A stretch of 48,946 nt of DNA, from contig NZ_JAQGLA010000055.1 in assembly GCF_027853915.1 (NCBI RefSeq), forward strand, positions 1 to 48,946. Reading direction: 5' to 3'. The first letter of the stretch is position 1; each line of letters opens with the position of its first letter. Positions 40,450 through 48,946 of this stretch are shown one piece after another. The position numbers and the translations under genes are program-made. This stretch comes from Saccharopolyspora oryzae (lineage in GTDB: Bacteria > Actinomycetota > Actinomycetes > Mycobacteriales > Pseudonocardiaceae). The notes beneath the pieces are model-generated. The model did not search any database. It was not told where the DNA came from and saw only the letters and a list, made by a program, of their open reading frames with translations.

Positions 40450-41118
40450 TCAGCGGCGCTGCCCGGGGGTGTGGCCGAGCTGGCGGGAGTGCGCGTGGGT
40501 CGCCTGCACCCACTGCGTGACGGACGGACGCGTGATCAGCACCATCAGCGCGATCACCACGGCGGCCAGGACGACCCACACCAACATCGTGACGAGGTCC
40601 GGCTTGTCGCCGCGTCCGAGGAACGAGCGGAACACACCGAACCCGGTGACGGCGACGGTGATCCACCCGGCCATCGCCATCGTCCCGGTGTTGGGGAAGA
40701 GCCGGTGCAGCAACCGAACAACCCCGAGCACGTGCATGACGCCAACGGCACCGACGATGAGCGTCAGCAGCACGACGGCGATCTCCCCGCCCCCACTGGC
40801 CCCGGCAAGCCCGGCGACCAACGTGTAAACAGCAACCCCGAGCACAACCAGCGCAACAATTCCCCCAAGTGCAGCAGCAGCGACCACAGCCCCCGGCCGC
40901 TTCGGAGCCTGCGGAGGAGCCGGAACCTGTTGCTGCGACGACGGATTCGGAACCTGCTGCGGGGACGGAGGAACCGGATCCGGCATCTGCGGATTCGGCC
41001 CCGGCGGCGGCCCCTGCCGCGGATACGGCGTGGGGTACTGCCGAAGAGGCGCCTGCCGATGAGGTGGCATGGCTCCACCAGTCCCCTGCCGATCATCCGG
41101 CCAAGGTGGCTGCGACAT
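40450..41118 (-). CDS. Multi-pass membrane protein with proline-rich cytoplasmic N-terminus
   Basis: 222 residues from ATG 41118. Residues 1-75 are Pro/Gln-rich and probably disordered (PPPGPNPQMPDPVPPSPQQV). Then come about four membrane helices (VVAAAALGGIVALVVLGVAV; EIAVVLLTLIVGAVGVMHVL; TMAMAGWITVAVTGFGVFRS; LVTMLVWVVLAAVVIALMVL) and a short basic tail. Family not recognised. It lies next to a type VII-style cassette and is read in the same direction as the YbaB-like gene, but a functional link is only a possibility. Confidence 0.7.
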   Translation of the reverse strand: MSQPPWPDDRQGTGGAMPPHRQAPLRQYPTPYPRQGPPPGPNPQMPDPVPPSPQQVPNPSSQQQVPAPPQAPKRPGAVVAAAALGGIVALVVLGVAVYTLVAGLAGASGGGEIAVVLLTLIVGAVGVMHVLGVVRLLHRLFPNTGTMAMAGWITVAVTGFGVFRSFLGRGDKPDLVTMLVWVVLAAVVIALMVLITRPSVTQWVQATHAHSRQLGHTPGQRR

Positions 41119-41194
41119 AATTCGGCCTCTCAACAGCTGCTGCAATGCGCGCGAAGTTTAACGAACCAACGCCCCCACGGACGCCAGTTCGGAC

Positions 41195-41560
41195 CTACGT
41201 CCCCAGCTTCTTCTGCGCCTCTGCCAAATCCTGGGTGACCTTCTCGATCGTTCGCTCGAACCCCGCAGTCAGCTGGTCGAGCTGCTGCTCAAATGCGCCG
41301 AGCGCGCCCGAATCGCCACGCACCTGCCGAGCGAGATCATCAATCCCGGCATTCACCGCCTGCTGCACCGCGGCCGCAACCTCCGACGGCCCCCTCGAGA
41401 GCAGCTCGGACGAGAAGCTCAAGTCCGCCAGCCTCCCGTCCGGCGCGATGATCGCGCGGACCTGCCCGTCCGCAGCGCTGCCGCATCCCTGCAACGAAGT
41501 CCCGTCCACACCCGCTCCCATATCCGATTTCGGCGAATCCTCCCACAGCCGAAAATTCAC
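41195..41560 (-). CDS. YbaB/EbfC family-like protein
   Basis: 121 residues from GTG 41560; an internal ATG at 41521 is a competing start and neither has a good ribosome site. The segment GQVRAIIAPDGRLADLSFSS, then SEVAAAVQQAVNAGIDDLAR, and a C-terminal amphipathic helix match the YbaB/EbfC fold. In actinobacteria, diverged YbaB-like proteins often sit beside WXG100 proteins and toxins of type VII loci, as here, where they are probably not nucleoid proteins. It is divergent from the WXG100-like gene (48 bp). Confidence 0.65.
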   Translation of the reverse strand: MNFRLWEDSPKSDMGAGVDGTSLQGCGSAADGQVRAIIAPDGRLADLSFSSELLSRGPSEVAAAVQQAVNAGIDDLARQVRGDSGALGAFEQQLDQLTAGFERTIEKVTQDLAEAQKKLGT

Positions 41561-41608
41561 CGACTAGTGTCCACGACGATCAACGTCGACGACCAGGAAC
41601 GCTGAGAC

Positions 41609-41950
41609 GTGACCGAAGGCTTTTCACTCAACCCAGACCTGCTGCGTCAGTCCGCCCAGGCCCTCAGCGGATTCGGTTACCACCTAGACGCCGAAAGCAG
41701 CAAACTTCGCGCTGGGACGACGGGCGACGGGGCCGTATGGGGAACGGACGAAGCGGGACTCGAATTCGGCGCTGCCCACGAAGAGGTCGCAGACCTGGCC
41801 AACCGAGCCATCGCAGCGATCGCACGCGGGCTCGACGAGCTCGGCGGCGCGCTCCACGACACCGCCCAAGACGCCGTGGAAACCGACGAGACGCATGCCA
41901 ATGAGCTAAAACGTCTGCTCGACGACCTCGGGACATCACCATGGCAGTGA
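41609..41950 (+). CDS. WXG100-like type VII secretion substrate or partner
   Basis: 113 residues from GTG 41609. Two long helices separated by a WxG-type turn (GAVWGTDEAG, residues ~46-55), followed by EVADLANRAIAAIARGLDEL, as in ESAT-6-like partners that guide a toxin to type VII secretion. The Asp/Glu-rich C-terminal helix (DAVETDETHANELKRLLDDL) is typical of such partners. Its end overlaps the start of the toxin gene by 10 nt, so they are translationally coupled. No ESX core genes are in the window. Confidence 0.72.
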   Translation: MTEGFSLNPDLLRQSAQALSGFGYHLDAESSKLRAGTTGDGAVWGTDEAGLEFGAAHEEVADLANRAIAAIARGLDELGGALHDTAQDAVETDETHANELKRLLDDLGTSPWQ

Positions 41951-42879
41951 CGCTGCCATCAGAACTCGCGCAACTGCTGGCCGACGCAGGATGTCAGTGG
42001 CCGGATGCAGACGAGGACCGGTTACGCGATCTGGCCAATGGCTGGCGGCGCATCGGACAGCAGCTGGCCGGCTTGCGAGACGAAGCATCGGCTGCAGCGA
42101 AACGCGTGTCCACCGAACACCAAGGCAGGACCGTTGACGCCTTCGCTGCGCGCTGGTCGAAGATCGAAGCGCATATCGCCTTCGGCGCAGCCGCTGCAGA
42201 TCAAGCAGCATCGGTGGTCGACACACTCGCACAAGCGACGCTCACTACGAAGACTGCAGTAGCAGGCATCCTGACTGCCGGCCACCACCAGCAACAGCAG
42301 ATCAAGGATCAAGCAGCGGCGGCCCTGATCGGTCCGCTCATCGCCGCGTTGCTGCGCATGTTGGGCACTGCGCTGCGCCCCCTGCTCTCCAAGCTCGTCA
42401 GCCTGATCCGGAGCGCCGCATCTGCGGTGCTGAACTTCCTGAAGCGGGCGTTCGAGATCATCATCGACTTCTTCGAGACCGTGTTCGGCCCGGAACCGCC
42501 TCCGCTGCCTCCACCTCCCCCGCCGAAACCGGTTTACCGGCGCGACGAACCGCTACCCCACGCCCGTGAACTCATAGCAAACGGAACCGAATGGACCGAG
42601 CCGGCAGGTGGGCGCGGCGGACGGAAGCTGCCCAAGCAAGGTGAACCGAACCAGGTGCTCTACCTCCGCAATCCCCCAGGGACTGGCCCAATCACGGGCT
42701 ATTCCGTATACGACGAACGAGGATTTATCATAAAACGGGTGGACATCATGGGCACTCATGCCGGGATGACAGGACATGTGCACGAGTACAAACTCAACAC
42801 GAACCCCAAGACCGGTGAAACCCGCCCTGGCGAATCCGGAGTACGCGAAGCGACACCACAAGAAACGGACTACCAGTGA
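41941..42879 (+). CDS. Type VII-associated polymorphic toxin
   Basis: 312 residues from ATG 41941. An N-terminal helical, WXG/LXG-like targeting region (1-105) is followed by hydrophobic and amphipathic helices (about 120-180) that could cross a membrane. A proline block (PEPPPLPPPPPPKPVYR) leads to a ~115-residue C-terminal domain: VLYLRNPPGTGPITGYSVYD, FIIKRVDIMGTHAGMTGHVH and EYKLNTNPKTGETRPGESGV. The arrangement Y--YD--G-I--R-D--G--H-------H-HEY resembles the polymorphic toxin type 24 (Ntox24) domain, a proposed nuclease, from memory. The next gene overlaps by 4 nt and is the likely immunity gene. Confidence 0.7.
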   Translation: MAVTLPSELAQLLADAGCQWPDADEDRLRDLANGWRRIGQQLAGLRDEASAAAKRVSTEHQGRTVDAFAARWSKIEAHIAFGAAAADQAASVVDTLAQATLTTKTAVAGILTAGHHQQQQIKDQAAAALIGPLIAALLRMLGTALRPLLSKLVSLIRSAASAVLNFLKRAFEIIIDFFETVFGPEPPPLPPPPPPKPVYRRDEPLPHARELIANGTEWTEPAGGRGGRKLPKQGEPNQVLYLRNPPGTGPITGYSVYDERGFIIKRVDIMGTHAGMTGHVHEYKLNTNPKTGETRPGESGVREATPQETDYQ

Positions 42880-43844
42880 ACCAGCTCGATCAGCAGGCCA
42901 ACAGCCGCCAGTTCCCAGGTTTCCTGGCAGAGTGGCAAAAGGCGAATGGCCCTGAGTTCACTCCACTTGACTACCTCGGGTGGGGGGGTGGCATCGAGTT
43001 CGTGCTGGCTGCGCAATGGCTCTTCTGCCCAAGCTTCATCCAGCACCGTGGCGGCGTCTTCTTCTCCAAGTTCCCTGAAGGATCGAGCGAGCCTCGCCGG
43101 AAGAACATCGACGGATGGTTCTCAGGAAGAGAAGATCGCGTGGATCTCGTCGAATTCCACGCGAACATGACGACCCTATGGGACGTCTTCACCAACGACG
43201 ACACGGCCGAATACGACGAAGATCTGTCTCAACTCGCTCGCACGATCGCAGAATGCTGGAAATCTTTGCTCGAAAAGCAATTTCCAGAACGTGATTTCAC
43301 CGTCGAAGTCCACGACGACGACAAATCATACGGACCTCAGATCACTTTCTACAGCAAGCGCGTTGAAAAGCTTGCTGCGGTTGTCCACGACCTACCCCCA
43401 GGGCAGTTCGCACCGATCAGCAACGAACCTGCGACACTGCACGTGGACCTACCACCATCGCTTCTCCATGCGTTCACCCAACTCGCCCCGGGTGCACAGG
43501 TGCAGCAGATCGACGTGCGTACCGGGATGGCCTTCGACGCCCTGGTCAAGGCGATCACCCCGACCGCCGAATCGCTCGACCAAGCACTCCTGCAATCACC
43601 GACAACAGTAGTGCTGGTCACCGGTTTCGAGCAGCAGTGGGTGAAGAACCGGCAAGCCACCGAGCAGTTCATCCAAGGATTGCCGACTGCCCTGGCTGCA
43701 GCAGGATCCGAGGGAAAAACCATGCACATCGGCCTGGCTGATCTGACGAGCGACACAGTGAACGCGGTACTGGCTCTGCTGCGCACGTCGACTACCACGG
43801 AATCCGAACCGATCCCGGTCTTCCACTACCCGCCCGCTGTCTGA
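42876..43844 (+). CDS. Probable immunity protein with an extra C-terminal domain
   Basis: 322 residues from GTG 42876, overlapping the toxin stop (GTGA). The N-terminal half (1-175) is acidic and aromatic (DYLGWGGGIEFVLAAQWLFC; FHANMTTLWDVFTNDDTAEY), as in many immunity proteins. The second half (about 180-322) is a separate alpha/beta domain (LHVDLPPSLLHAFTQLAPGA; TVVLVTGFEQQWVKNRQATE) that I do not recognise. Codon use is visibly less GC-biased than in the flanks, a sign of transfer. Codons 35-38 hold a run of seven G (42982-42988) that could slip. The immunity role is inferred from position. Confidence 0.6.
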   Translation: MNQLDQQANSRQFPGFLAEWQKANGPEFTPLDYLGWGGGIEFVLAAQWLFCPSFIQHRGGVFFSKFPEGSSEPRRKNIDGWFSGREDRVDLVEFHANMTTLWDVFTNDDTAEYDEDLSQLARTIAECWKSLLEKQFPERDFTVEVHDDDKSYGPQITFYSKRVEKLAAVVHDLPPGQFAPISNEPATLHVDLPPSLLHAFTQLAPGAQVQQIDVRTGMAFDALVKAITPTAESLDQALLQSPTTVVLVTGFEQQWVKNRQATEQFIQGLPTALAAAGSEGKTMHIGLADLTSDTVNAVLALLRTSTTTESEPIPVFHYPPAV

Positions 43845-43855
43845 TCCCGAACGAC

Positions 43856-43897
43856 AACGGCCCCCGGCTCCTGGAAACCGAGGAGTCGGGGGCCGTT
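43856..43897. terminator. Bidirectional terminator
   Basis: AACGGCCCCCG (43856-43866) pairs with CGGGGGCCGTT (43887-43897). The stem continues through a G.U pair and CTCCT/AGGAG for about 17 bp in total with an 8-nt loop, between convergent genes. Confidence 0.8.
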
Positions 43898-43907
43898 GGG
43901 CCTGGGG

Positions 43908-44063
43908 TCAGCCCTTCTTGTCGCCCTTGCCGAGGAACTTGTCCTTGACCTGGTCGAGCTTCTCCTTGTTCTTCGGGTCCGTGGCGTACTTCTTCGCCTG
44001 GTCGATGACCTTCTTGCCCTGCTCGCTCTTGGCGAACTGGGTGACCTTGTCGAACAGCGACAT
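43908..44063 (-). CDS. Small lysine-rich antitoxin-like protein (Rv0909/MT0933 type)
   Basis: 51 residues from ATG 44063, with GGGGAG upstream; the annotated-length frame could start 12 codons earlier but without a ribosome site. It is highly charged and helical: MSLFDKVTQFAKSEQGKKVI, DQAKKYATDPKNKEKLDQVK. The pattern M-LFDK----A---K-K--- recalls the MT0933/Rv0909 antitoxin-like family. No partner toxin is adjacent, so the antitoxin label is only a family resemblance; it may be a free small protein. Confidence 0.65.
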   Translation of the reverse strand: MSLFDKVTQFAKSEQGKKVIDQAKKYATDPKNKEKLDQVKDKFLGKGDKKG

Positions 44064-44123
44064 CGTTACTCCCCGAACGTCGGACTCACCGTTGGCCACC
44101 AGCGTACCGGCGATTCGGGAGAA

Positions 44124-45302
44124 TCAGCCCAGAACGCCCCGCACCGAGGCGTGACCCTTGAGCAGGTTGCGAGCCAGCGTGCGGCGCTGGATCTCGTCGG
44201 TGCCCTCGAAGATCCGCAGCAGGCGCAGGTCGCGGTACCAGCGCTCGATCGGCAGCTCCTTCGTGTAGCCCATGCCGCCGTGCATCTGCAGCACCCGGTC
44301 GACGATCTCGTTGGCGCGGGTGGCGCCGTAGAGCTTGGCGATCGACTGCGCGTGGCGCGAGTCCATGCCCTGGTCGATCTGCCAGGCCGCCTGCAGCACC
44401 AGCCAGCGCAGCGCCTCGATCTCCACCGCCGAGTCCGCCACCATCCACTGGATCGCCTGGCGCTCGGCGATCGGCTTGCCGAAGGTCTCGCGCTGCTTGG
44501 CGTAGTCCATGCCCATCTCGACCAGCCGCTCGCAGGCACCGAGCGCATGCGCGGGCAGCATGTAGCGACCGCGGCCGATCCACTGCATCGCGAGCTTGAA
44601 GCCGTGCCCGACCTCGCCGAGGACGTTGCCCTCGGGAACCCGCACGTTGTCGAAGACCAGCGCGGCGGGCTGGCGCTCCCACGGGCCCATGATGTCGATC
44701 GGCTCGGACTTCCAGCCCATGTCGCGGTCGACCAGGAAGCAGGTGACGCCGCCGTTGGCGCCCTTCTCCTTGTCGGTGACGGCGAAGACCATCACGAAGT
44801 CCGCGTCGATGCCGCCGGTGATGAACGTCTTCTCGCCGTTGATCACCCACTCGGCGCCGTCCTTGACCGCCGTGGTCCGCAGGTCCTTGGCGTCCGACCC
44901 GGCGCCGGGCTCGGTGATCGCGAAGCAGGACTTGCGGGTGCCCTCGATGGTCGGCAGCAGGTAGCGCTGCTTCTGCTCGTCGTTGGCGTAGTAGAGGATG
45001 TTGTCGGCGTAGCCGCCGAACCGGAACGGCACGTAGGTGCGGCCGAGTTCGATCTCGATCAGCGCGGACATCACCGCCGACAGGCCCATGCCGCCGTACT
45101 CCTCGGGCGTCTGCACGCCCCAGAACCCGGCTTCCCTCGCCTTCTGCTGCAGCTCGTGCTGCTCGTCCTTGGTCAGGCCGCGCTCGCCGGCCCGCTCGCG
45201 GCGCAGCACCTCCGGCTCCAGCGGCACCAGCTCGCGCTGGACGAAGTTGCGCACCCAGTCCCTGATGTCGCGCTCGGTGTCGGAGAGCGAGAAGTCGACC
45301 AT
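44124..45302 (-). CDS. Acyl-CoA dehydrogenase
   Basis: 392 residues from ATG 45302. Complete FAD-dependent acyl-CoA dehydrogenase: an N-terminal helical domain, FAD/substrate motifs (CFAITEPGAGSDAKDLRTTA; WVINGEKTFITGG), the C-terminal arginine-rich helix (RETFGKPIAERQAIQWMVAD) and the QMHGGMGYTKELPIERWYRD block. The catalytic Glu is probably that of IFEGTDEIQRR near the end. It oxidises acyl-CoA to 2-enoyl-CoA. It is divergent from a TetR regulator across a 17-bp palindromic operator, so it is likely repressed by that protein. The substrate chain is not determinable. Confidence 0.92.
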   Translation of the reverse strand: MVDFSLSDTERDIRDWVRNFVQRELVPLEPEVLRRERAGERGLTKDEQHELQQKAREAGFWGVQTPEEYGGMGLSAVMSALIEIELGRTYVPFRFGGYADNILYYANDEQKQRYLLPTIEGTRKSCFAITEPGAGSDAKDLRTTAVKDGAEWVINGEKTFITGGIDADFVMVFAVTDKEKGANGGVTCFLVDRDMGWKSEPIDIMGPWERQPAALVFDNVRVPEGNVLGEVGHGFKLAMQWIGRGRYMLPAHALGACERLVEMGMDYAKQRETFGKPIAERQAIQWMVADSAVEIEALRWLVLQAAWQIDQGMDSRHAQSIAKLYGATRANEIVDRVLQMHGGMGYTKELPIERWYRDLRLLRIFEGTDEIQRRTLARNLLKGHASVRGVLG

Positions 45303-45328
45303 CGCCGGATCCTTTCCTGCGGCCATCT

Positions 45329-45345
45329 AACTAACGTTGTTAGTT
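45329..45345. promoter_or_regulatory. TetR operator palindrome between the acyl-CoA dehydrogenase and tetR genes
   Basis: AACTAACGTTGTTAGTT has perfect 7-bp arms around GTT, typical of TetR-family repressors of acyl-CoA genes. It lies 26 bp from the dehydrogenase ATG and 58 bp from the tetR GTG. Confidence 0.8.
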
Positions 45346-45403
45346 TTGTGGCAGCCTAAGACGGCCCCAGCGAGCGCCGCAAGGGATCCGACGAGGAGAA
45401 GAC

Positions 45404-46150
45404 GTGCCCAGACCGACCACTCCCCGGCTGTCGCCGGAACGCATCCGCCGCGTCGGGCTGGAGATCATCGACGCCGAGGGCCTGGAAGCGCTGTCCATGC
45501 GCCGCCTCGCCGACCAGCTCGGAGTGCGCGCCGCCTCGCTCTACAACCACGTCGCGACCAAGGAAGAACTGCTGCACGAGATCGCCGACGACGTGATGGC
45601 CTCGGTGGACGTCTCGGACTTCGAGCAGGACTGGACGACCGGCCTGCGCAGCTGGGCCCGCTCCTACCGCGCGGCCCTGGTCGCCCACCCCAACCTGGTG
45701 CCGTTCCTGGCCTACGGCCCGGCCCGCCGCGAGAACGCCCTGCGCCGGGCCGACGCGGTGCACGGCGGCCTGACCAGCGCGGGCTGGCCGCAGCGCTACG
45801 CCACGATGATCGGCGCCTCGACGAAGTACCTGGTGGTGGGCTCGGCGATGGGCTCGTTCAGCGGCGGCTTCCCGGACGACGCGGACCTCTACGGCGACCG
45901 CTTCCCCCACCTCAACAAGGCTCACCTCCTCCGCGAACACGCAGCGGAGATCGACGCGGCCAGCTTCGAACTAGCCCTCGAAGCCCTCATCGACGGCCTC
46001 CAGAAGCAGTACCGCGAGCTAGGGGGCGATGAGCGGATGCGCCGCGAGTCCCAAGAAGCGCCGGACGACCCGGCGGACGCCGCTGAAGTGAGCGCCGTCC
46101 GCGAGGACATGGACCGGGCGACGCGTCGTGATCAGGGATATGGCAGCTAG
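45404..46150 (+). CDS. TetR family transcriptional regulator
   Basis: 248 residues from GTG 45404. N-terminal HTH: RIRRVGLEIIDAEGLEALSM and RRLADQLGVRAASLYNHVAT (about 13-52). The ligand domain resembles the TetR_C_1 type (LRSWARSYRAALVAHPNLVP). The C-terminal tail (from about 212) is charged and probably disordered. It should repress the divergent acyl-CoA dehydrogenase and itself, with an acyl-CoA as likely ligand. Its stop shares CTAG with the stop of the convergent toxin remnant. Confidence 0.9.
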   Translation: MPRPTTPRLSPERIRRVGLEIIDAEGLEALSMRRLADQLGVRAASLYNHVATKEELLHEIADDVMASVDVSDFEQDWTTGLRSWARSYRAALVAHPNLVPFLAYGPARRENALRRADAVHGGLTSAGWPQRYATMIGASTKYLVVGSAMGSFSGGFPDDADLYGDRFPHLNKAHLLREHAAEIDAASFELALEALIDGLQKQYRELGGDERMRRESQEAPDDPADAAEVSAVREDMDRATRRDQGYGS

Positions 46151-46501
46151 TCCGTCCACTTCGGATGATCCGGACTCGCGCGCATTATCCACACGATGCG
46201 CTTGTCAGGATCGGGGCAGTACCAGATGCGTCCAGATGACGTCACCTCGTACTGCCACTGATCAAGTGTTTTCCCGCCCACCACGTGTGTTGCGAGCTCC
46301 CACTTCATCGGATGCTGGCGACGCGGATTCTCCGGCTCTAGCGGCCGTTCGCTGAGCACCACCCAGGCTTCCCAGGTATTGCTTCGAGCTGTCCGACAGA
46401 GCTCTTCCCAACCCTTGACCGCTTCGTTGTTGGCGGAATCGGACCTCCCAGCCGTTGGGCGGCGCCGGGGGCGCTACCCGGTCGCCTCGCTTAGGCGTCA
46501 C
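46147..46501 (-). pseudogene. RelE-like toxin gene broken by a frameshift
   Basis: The first frame starts at GTG 46501, overlapping the antitoxin end, and reads TPKRGDRVAPPAPPNGWEVRF. The frame then changes near 46435-46436, where GATTCCGCC appears to carry one extra C. In the other frame it continues NNEAVKGWEELCRTARSNTW ... WQYEVTSSGRIWYCPDPDKR to the stop at 46147. Joined, this gives a ~117-residue protein whose end (WQYEVT..GRIWY....KR.VW......HPK) resembles RelE/ParE-type or plasmid-stabilisation toxins. Either the gene is inactivated or the base is a sequencing error. Confidence 0.68.
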
Positions 46502-46958
46502 CGTCGCCCCCTTCAGGCGGAGGAACCCGGCCGAAGTCCTCGTTAGCAGGCTCGGTCAGCGCTCTCACCAGCTCGGGGTCGGTGTAGACGAGCGCCGTGG
46601 CCTTCCACTCGTGGACCGTTTGGTTCAGCGGCGCCCAGCTGCCCAACTCCGCGGACGCTCGAAAAGTTCGGACGAAGTCGAGAGCGAACTCCGATCGGGC
46701 GCCGGACGGCAGCAGCGCCGCCCACGGGAACTCCTCGGACAAGATGTCGATCAGTTCGTCCGGGGAAAAGCGATCAAAGACAGCACGAACCGCACGTCCA
46801 GCGAGCATGGCTCCGTCAGACTCCCCGGACGCCCGGTCCTCTCGGGTGAGCACGAGCGGTGCGCCGTCCCTGCGGCGGATGCGCACGTCGCCTTGATCGA
46901 CTAACTCCGCGACGCTCTTGGGATCGCGCTGCACTTCACTCCACTGCACCTCACGCAT
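46491..46958 (-). CDS. Phd-type antitoxin
   Basis: 155 residues from ATG 46958. The N-terminus MREVQWSEVQRDPKSVAELV then RIRRRDGAPLVLTRED is a Phd/YefM-like DNA-binding and dimerisation domain. A longer C-terminal region (50-155; FDRFSPDELIDILSEEFPWA, ALVYTDPELVRALTEP) would hold the toxin. It is translationally coupled to the frameshifted toxin (11-nt overlap). The palindrome at 46966-46983, 7 bp upstream, is a probable autoregulatory operator. If the toxin is truly broken, this antitoxin is an orphan. Confidence 0.75.
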   Translation of the reverse strand: MREVQWSEVQRDPKSVAELVDQGDVRIRRRDGAPLVLTREDRASGESDGAMLAGRAVRAVFDRFSPDELIDILSEEFPWAALLPSGARSEFALDFVRTFRASAELGSWAPLNQTVHEWKATALVYTDPELVRALTEPANEDFGRVPPPEGGDGDA

Positions 46959-46965
46959 GCCTCCA

Positions 46966-46983
46966 TTCTGAACTTCTTCAGAA
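46966..46983. promoter_or_regulatory. Operator-like palindrome before the antitoxin
   Basis: TTCTGAACTTCTTCAGAA has perfect 7-bp arms around a 4-nt centre, just ahead of the antitoxin start. Type II antitoxins usually bind such sites to control their own operon. Confidence 0.55.
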
Positions 46984-47084
46984 CTCCGGGGCAAGCCCGG
47001 TGGAGATCACTCATCCTTCCGGTTGACGTGGGTCACTGGTGGTTCGTAGCGTCCTTCAGCAGAACCGAATAGCGCGCCTACGAC

Positions 47085-47280
47085 GTCGTGCGGGAGAGAC
47101 TCCGGCCCTTCTCGGGACCGGGGCGCCGAAGGAGCAATACTCCCCAGCAAACTCTCAGGCACCGGCACCGCACGGCACCAGGCGATCACGGAGAAAAGCA
47201 GAAGCACCCGCTTCTCGCCCACGGTGCAAGCCGCCTCCCGAGGTGGCGAAACTCTCAGGCCAATGACTCCGGGGAGACCG
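47085..47280 (+). promoter_or_regulatory. Tandem glycine riboswitch
   Basis: Two consecutive glycine aptamers. The first (about 47088-47170) has GGAGAGACTCCGG, GCGCCGAAGGAGCAA and ACTCTCAGGCA. The second (about 47184-47277) has CACGGAGAA, GGTGCAAGCCGCC, GGTGGCGAAACTCTCAGGC and CCGGGGAGA. A short linker joins them, the classical cooperative arrangement, directly before gcvT. Glycine binding should switch on glycine-cleavage genes. Confidence 0.9.
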
Positions 47281-47396
47281 CCCGACCAGCGCAAGCCCGC
47301 GCAGGTCGGGGTCGAGGTGCCCCCGATAAGGTTGGGACAGTGAGCTGACCGGCCCTCGACTGCCGACCGGCGCCCACCAGGAGGAGTCCCACCACC

Positions 47397-48500
<1,104 letters not shown>

Positions 48501-48522
48501 GAGAAACACAGGAGGCAACACC

Positions 48523-48946
48523 ATGTCGACACCGGACCTGTTCAACGACAAGCTGGCCGCGGTGGATCCCGAGGTCGCGGCGGCGGTCGGCGCCGAGCTC
48601 AACCGGCAGCAGAGCACGCTCGAGATGATCGCCTCGGAGAACTTCGCGCCCCAGGCCGTGCTCGAAGCGCAGGGCTCGGTGCTGACCAACAAGTACGCGG
48701 AGGGCTATCCGGGCCGCCGTTACTACGGTGGTTGCGAGCACGTCGACGTCGTCGAGCGGCTGGCCATCGAGCGGATCAAGGAGCTCTTCGGCGCCACGTA
48801 TGCCAACGTGCAGCCGCACTCGGGTGCGCAGGCCAACGCGGCGGCGATGTTCGCGCTGCTCAAGCCGGGTGACACCATCATGGGTCTGGACTTGGCCCAC
48901 GGTGGTCACCTGACCCACGGGATGCGGATCAACTTCTCGGGCAAGC
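48523..48946 (+). CDS. glyA: Serine hydroxymethyltransferase (3' end beyond the window)
   Basis: The first 141 residues are present; the frame is open to the window edge. ATG 48523 follows GGAGGCAACACC. Diagnostic segments: [60 protein letters not shown] and [20 protein letters not shown]. It is a PLP enzyme converting serine and tetrahydrofolate to glycine and methylene-tetrahydrofolate. It is cotranscribed with gcvT and probably under the same glycine riboswitch. Confidence 0.95.
   Translation, partial: MSTPDLFNDKLAAVDPEVAAAVGAELNRQQSTLEMIASENFAPQAVLEAQGSVLTNKYAEGYPGRRYYGGCEHVDVVERLAIERIKELFGATYANVQPHSGAQANAAAMFALLKPGDTIMGLDLAHGGHLTHGMRINFSGK

Overview
The window is high-GC actinobacterial chromosome with dense coding and frequent GTG/TTG starts. 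It has an RsbW/SigF pair, a type VII secretion-type toxin cassette, a DtxR-type iron box and many Lrp/AsnC regulators. Gene content and style resemble Pseudonocardiaceae, Saccharopolyspora in particular; that is an inference from recognised protein families, not a database match. No rRNA, tRNA, CRISPR array or complete insertion sequence was seen. The first gene (ribose-type permease fused to its binding protein) and the last (glyA) are cut by the window edges.

Layout. 1-4.3 kb: permease/binding-protein fusion, an M20D amidohydrolase and an EI24 membrane protein. 4.4-5.5 kb: an iron-siderophore binding lipoprotein behind an iron box. 5.5-10.6 kb: an amine/GABA catabolic cluster (Lrp regulator, aminobutyraldehyde dehydrogenase, APC permease, class III aminotransferase) whose two promoter regions share an operator-like motif. 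10.9-14.6 kb: a secreted protein whose Shine-Dalgarno sequence lies in a perfect hairpin, a peptidase/transglycosylase/seven-bladed lectin protein without a signal peptide, and a DUF4232-type lipoprotein. 14.9-20.1 kb: a complete 2-oxoacid (probably pyruvate) dehydrogenase operon, lpdA-pdhA-pdhB-pdhC, on the minus strand. 20.5-27.9 kb: two tandem copies of one module, amidohydrolase + MHS-type transporter with a divergent double-domain Lrp regulator. 27.9-34.2 kb: methyltransferase + DUF2000 protein, Lrp, PucR-type regulator, TesB thioesterase, GntR regulator, a 51-residue membrane peptide and an ATP-dependent DNA ligase. 34.3-37.9 kb: a DsbA-like/VKOR disulfide-forming pair, rsbW-sigF behind a SigF-type promoter, and an M23 peptidase. 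38.4-40.4 kb: a cysteine-type leader peptide ahead of a TauE/SafE permease, then GtrA. 40.4-44.1 kb: a membrane protein, then YbaB-like, WXG100-like, toxin and probable immunity genes. 44.1-46.2 kb: acyl-CoA dehydrogenase and a divergent TetR around a 17-bp operator palindrome. 46.1-47 kb: a Phd-type antitoxin and a frameshifted toxin. 47.1-48.9 kb: a tandem glycine riboswitch, gcvT and glyA.

The least explained signal is a family of intergenic palindromes built on TTTCAATTGAAA-like cores. Two copies are about 138-bp composites of three successive palindromes (1630-1767 and 10616-10754). Another locus (30908-31068) holds a palindrome split by about 80 bp. At 33093-33138 the core of both arms is swapped while pairing is kept.
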